From: Desulfosudis oleivorans
GTDB lineage: Bacteria > Desulfobacterota > Desulfobacteria > Desulfobacterales > SURF-7
Direction: 5' to 3'
Length of the DNA: 64,000 nucleotides
Assembly (NCBI GenBank): GCA_020723325.1
Contig: DYJD01000001.1
Location: 1 to 64,000 of the forward strand
This document shows positions 62,983 to 64,000 of this stretch, piece after piece; position 1 is the first letter of the stretch, and every line of letters begins with the position of its first letter. Under the pieces are notes generated by a model. It was not told the DNA's origin, ran no database searches, and saw nothing but the letters and a program-made list of their open reading frames with translations. The translations under genes and the position numbers were made by a program.

Positions 62983-64000
62983 ATGCTTGGAATGAAAAAA
63001 CAGAACATTTTAATCCTTTTAATCGGAATCAGCGTCCTGGCCGGTATCTTTTTCTGGCAGTATGAATGGGTTGTTCAAAAGGATGTCATTTATCTGCAAA
63101 AAGGGCCGACCATCATTGCCGATAAAGCCTGGACCGGCGGTCAGATCGTATACTACCAGAAGGATGGCGCCATATCCATGCTTGCCAAACAGGATGTGGC
63201 TCAGGTTGTGGAGGGGGAATACATTGAGAGGATCAACGGCGCTCAATTTCTCCATAATATTCTTAAACAAGTTATGCATGAGGATGATCCATGGGGGGGA
63301 TTGCTGGCATTGCTGAAATCCCATTGGCTGACAGCGATTTTATCATCGGCAATGGTCTTGGTGATAGTGTCGATCCTGCAGCGCATCTTTCAGGCAAAAA
63401 ATAAGCGCCGGCGGCAAGCAGCCAAGGCTGGTGAAAATCCAGCGGCACTGGATGCGGTCATTCCCAAGCACATGGGATCAACCGGCGATGGGGATGAAGA
63501 TCAGATCATCCGGTATTTTTTAAATCTGTTTCGGATCCAACTGGGCGCCCCGGAGACTGCTGTTGTTGAATATGAATTGATGGAAACCGTCATGGAGGCA
63601 AAAAACAAGGTATTTGAATTGCGCATTCGCCATGACGGCGAATGGGCCAAAAGACGGATGACCATCGGCCCCCTTGGCGAAGAAAGCGGCAGTAAAAGCA
63701 AATGCTACTATGTGATCTTTGATGTGCACATCGTCATTAAAATTCCGCCCAAGCCCATAACGGATTGCAGTGTCTATATCGACAATATCCGCAAAGAAGG
63801 CGAAATCGTCGCCCGACTCCTGCCCCGGGAATGCCTTATTCCTAGAGTCGCGGTCATCTTGCGGCGAATAAGACAATTCCATGATGAAGACAGCCTTTCA
63901 CCGGAAAAGATGGAAAGCCGCTACATCCGTTGGCTGACAAACAGCCCCGAAGCCCAGAATTATTTAAAAATCGGCTCGACTTTCGTCTTTTTTATGGATT
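62983..64000 (+). CDS. Membrane protein of unknown function, cut by the right window edge
   Basis: An open frame from ATG 62983 (or 62992, MKKQNILIL) runs 339 codons with no stop to the end of the window. It has an N-terminal helix (NILILLIGISVLAGIFFW), a second helix near 120-135, a basic stretch, and a long soluble part with VIFDVHIVIKIPPKPITDC, read as VIFDVHIVIKIPP and PITDC, then VAVILRRIRQFHDE. The internal sequence looks like real protein. I do not recognise the family. The rest lies beyond the window. Confidence 0.7.
   Translation, partial: MLGMKKQNILILLIGISVLAGIFFWQYEWVVQKDVIYLQKGPTIIADKAWTGGQIVYYQKDGAISMLAKQDVAQVVEGEYIERINGAQFLHNILKQVMHEDDPWGGLLALLKSHWLTAILSSAMVLVIVSILQRIFQAKNKRRRQAAKAGENPAALDAVIPKHMGSTGDGDEDQIIRYFLNLFRIQLGAPETAVVEYELMETVMEAKNKVFELRIRHDGEWAKRRMTIGPLGEESGSKSKCYYVIFDVHIVIKIPPKPITDCSVYIDNIRKEGEIVARLLPRECLIPRVAVILRRIRQFHDEDSLSPEKMESRYIRWLTNSPEAQNYLKIGSTFVFFMD

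Overview
The window looks like chromosomal DNA of a Gram-negative, anaerobic member of the Desulfobacterota (former Deltaproteobacteria), probably near the Desulfobacterales. The evidence is indirect: Sec, Tat and lipoprotein signals; a Kdo-pathway isomerase; a TatT-type TRAP transporter; AmmeMemoRadiSam genes; small Cys-rich proteins of a sort I associate with sulfate reducers; and families of short dispersed repeats. No sulfate-reduction gene, rRNA, tRNA, CRISPR array or transposase was found, so the lineage and metabolism are inferences.

Layout. 1-6.8 kb: lepA, then an AmmeMemoRadiSam cluster (exported Memo, cytoplasmic AMMECR1, a membrane protein with a spermidine-synthase-like domain, and a Tat-exported radical SAM protein). 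6.8-13.8 kb: accessory region with repeat-filled spacers, TRAP genes without a substrate-binding protein, a DmeF-like Co/Ni exporter convergent with a His-rich secreted protein, small membrane and lipoproteins, and a DUF433 remnant. 13.8-20.3 kb: a type III-like restriction-modification cassette (methylase, AAA/TOPRIM ATPase, helicase-nuclease) in which the restriction gene is broken by an internal deletion and the methylase has an AT-rich specificity region. 20.3-26.8 kb: a flavoprotein, an orphan binding protein, phosphofructokinase, KdsD, a small Cys-rich protein and an aminotransferase. 26.8-36 kb: minus-strand genes comprising a large hybrid kinase, a PDZ/aspartyl-protease-like protein, adenosine-specific kinase, a nitronate monooxygenase-like enzyme, a C69 peptidase and a thioredoxin-HEAT fusion. 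36-44.5 kb: SPOR-NlpC hydrolase, a signalling operon (binding protein, hybrid kinase, REC-PAS-HisKA protein) and an MltF-like transglycosylase.

44.8-64 kb is mostly housekeeping: rpsF-rpsR-DUF2232-rplI-dnaB-hflX-suhB-like, then glcD-like and dnaA on the minus strand, a structured AT-rich spacer that could be an origin, pdxA and uvrA on the plus strand, an F0-only ATP synthase operon (atpZ-atpI-atpB-atpE) on the minus strand, pyrK and pgeF, and a membrane protein that runs off the right edge.

The points most worth following up are the decayed restriction cassette with its mosaic methylase, the AmmeMemoRadiSam cluster split across the membrane, the DnaA protein with a non-canonical DNA-recognition signature beside its candidate origin, and the dispersed repeats that recur in gene-poor gaps.
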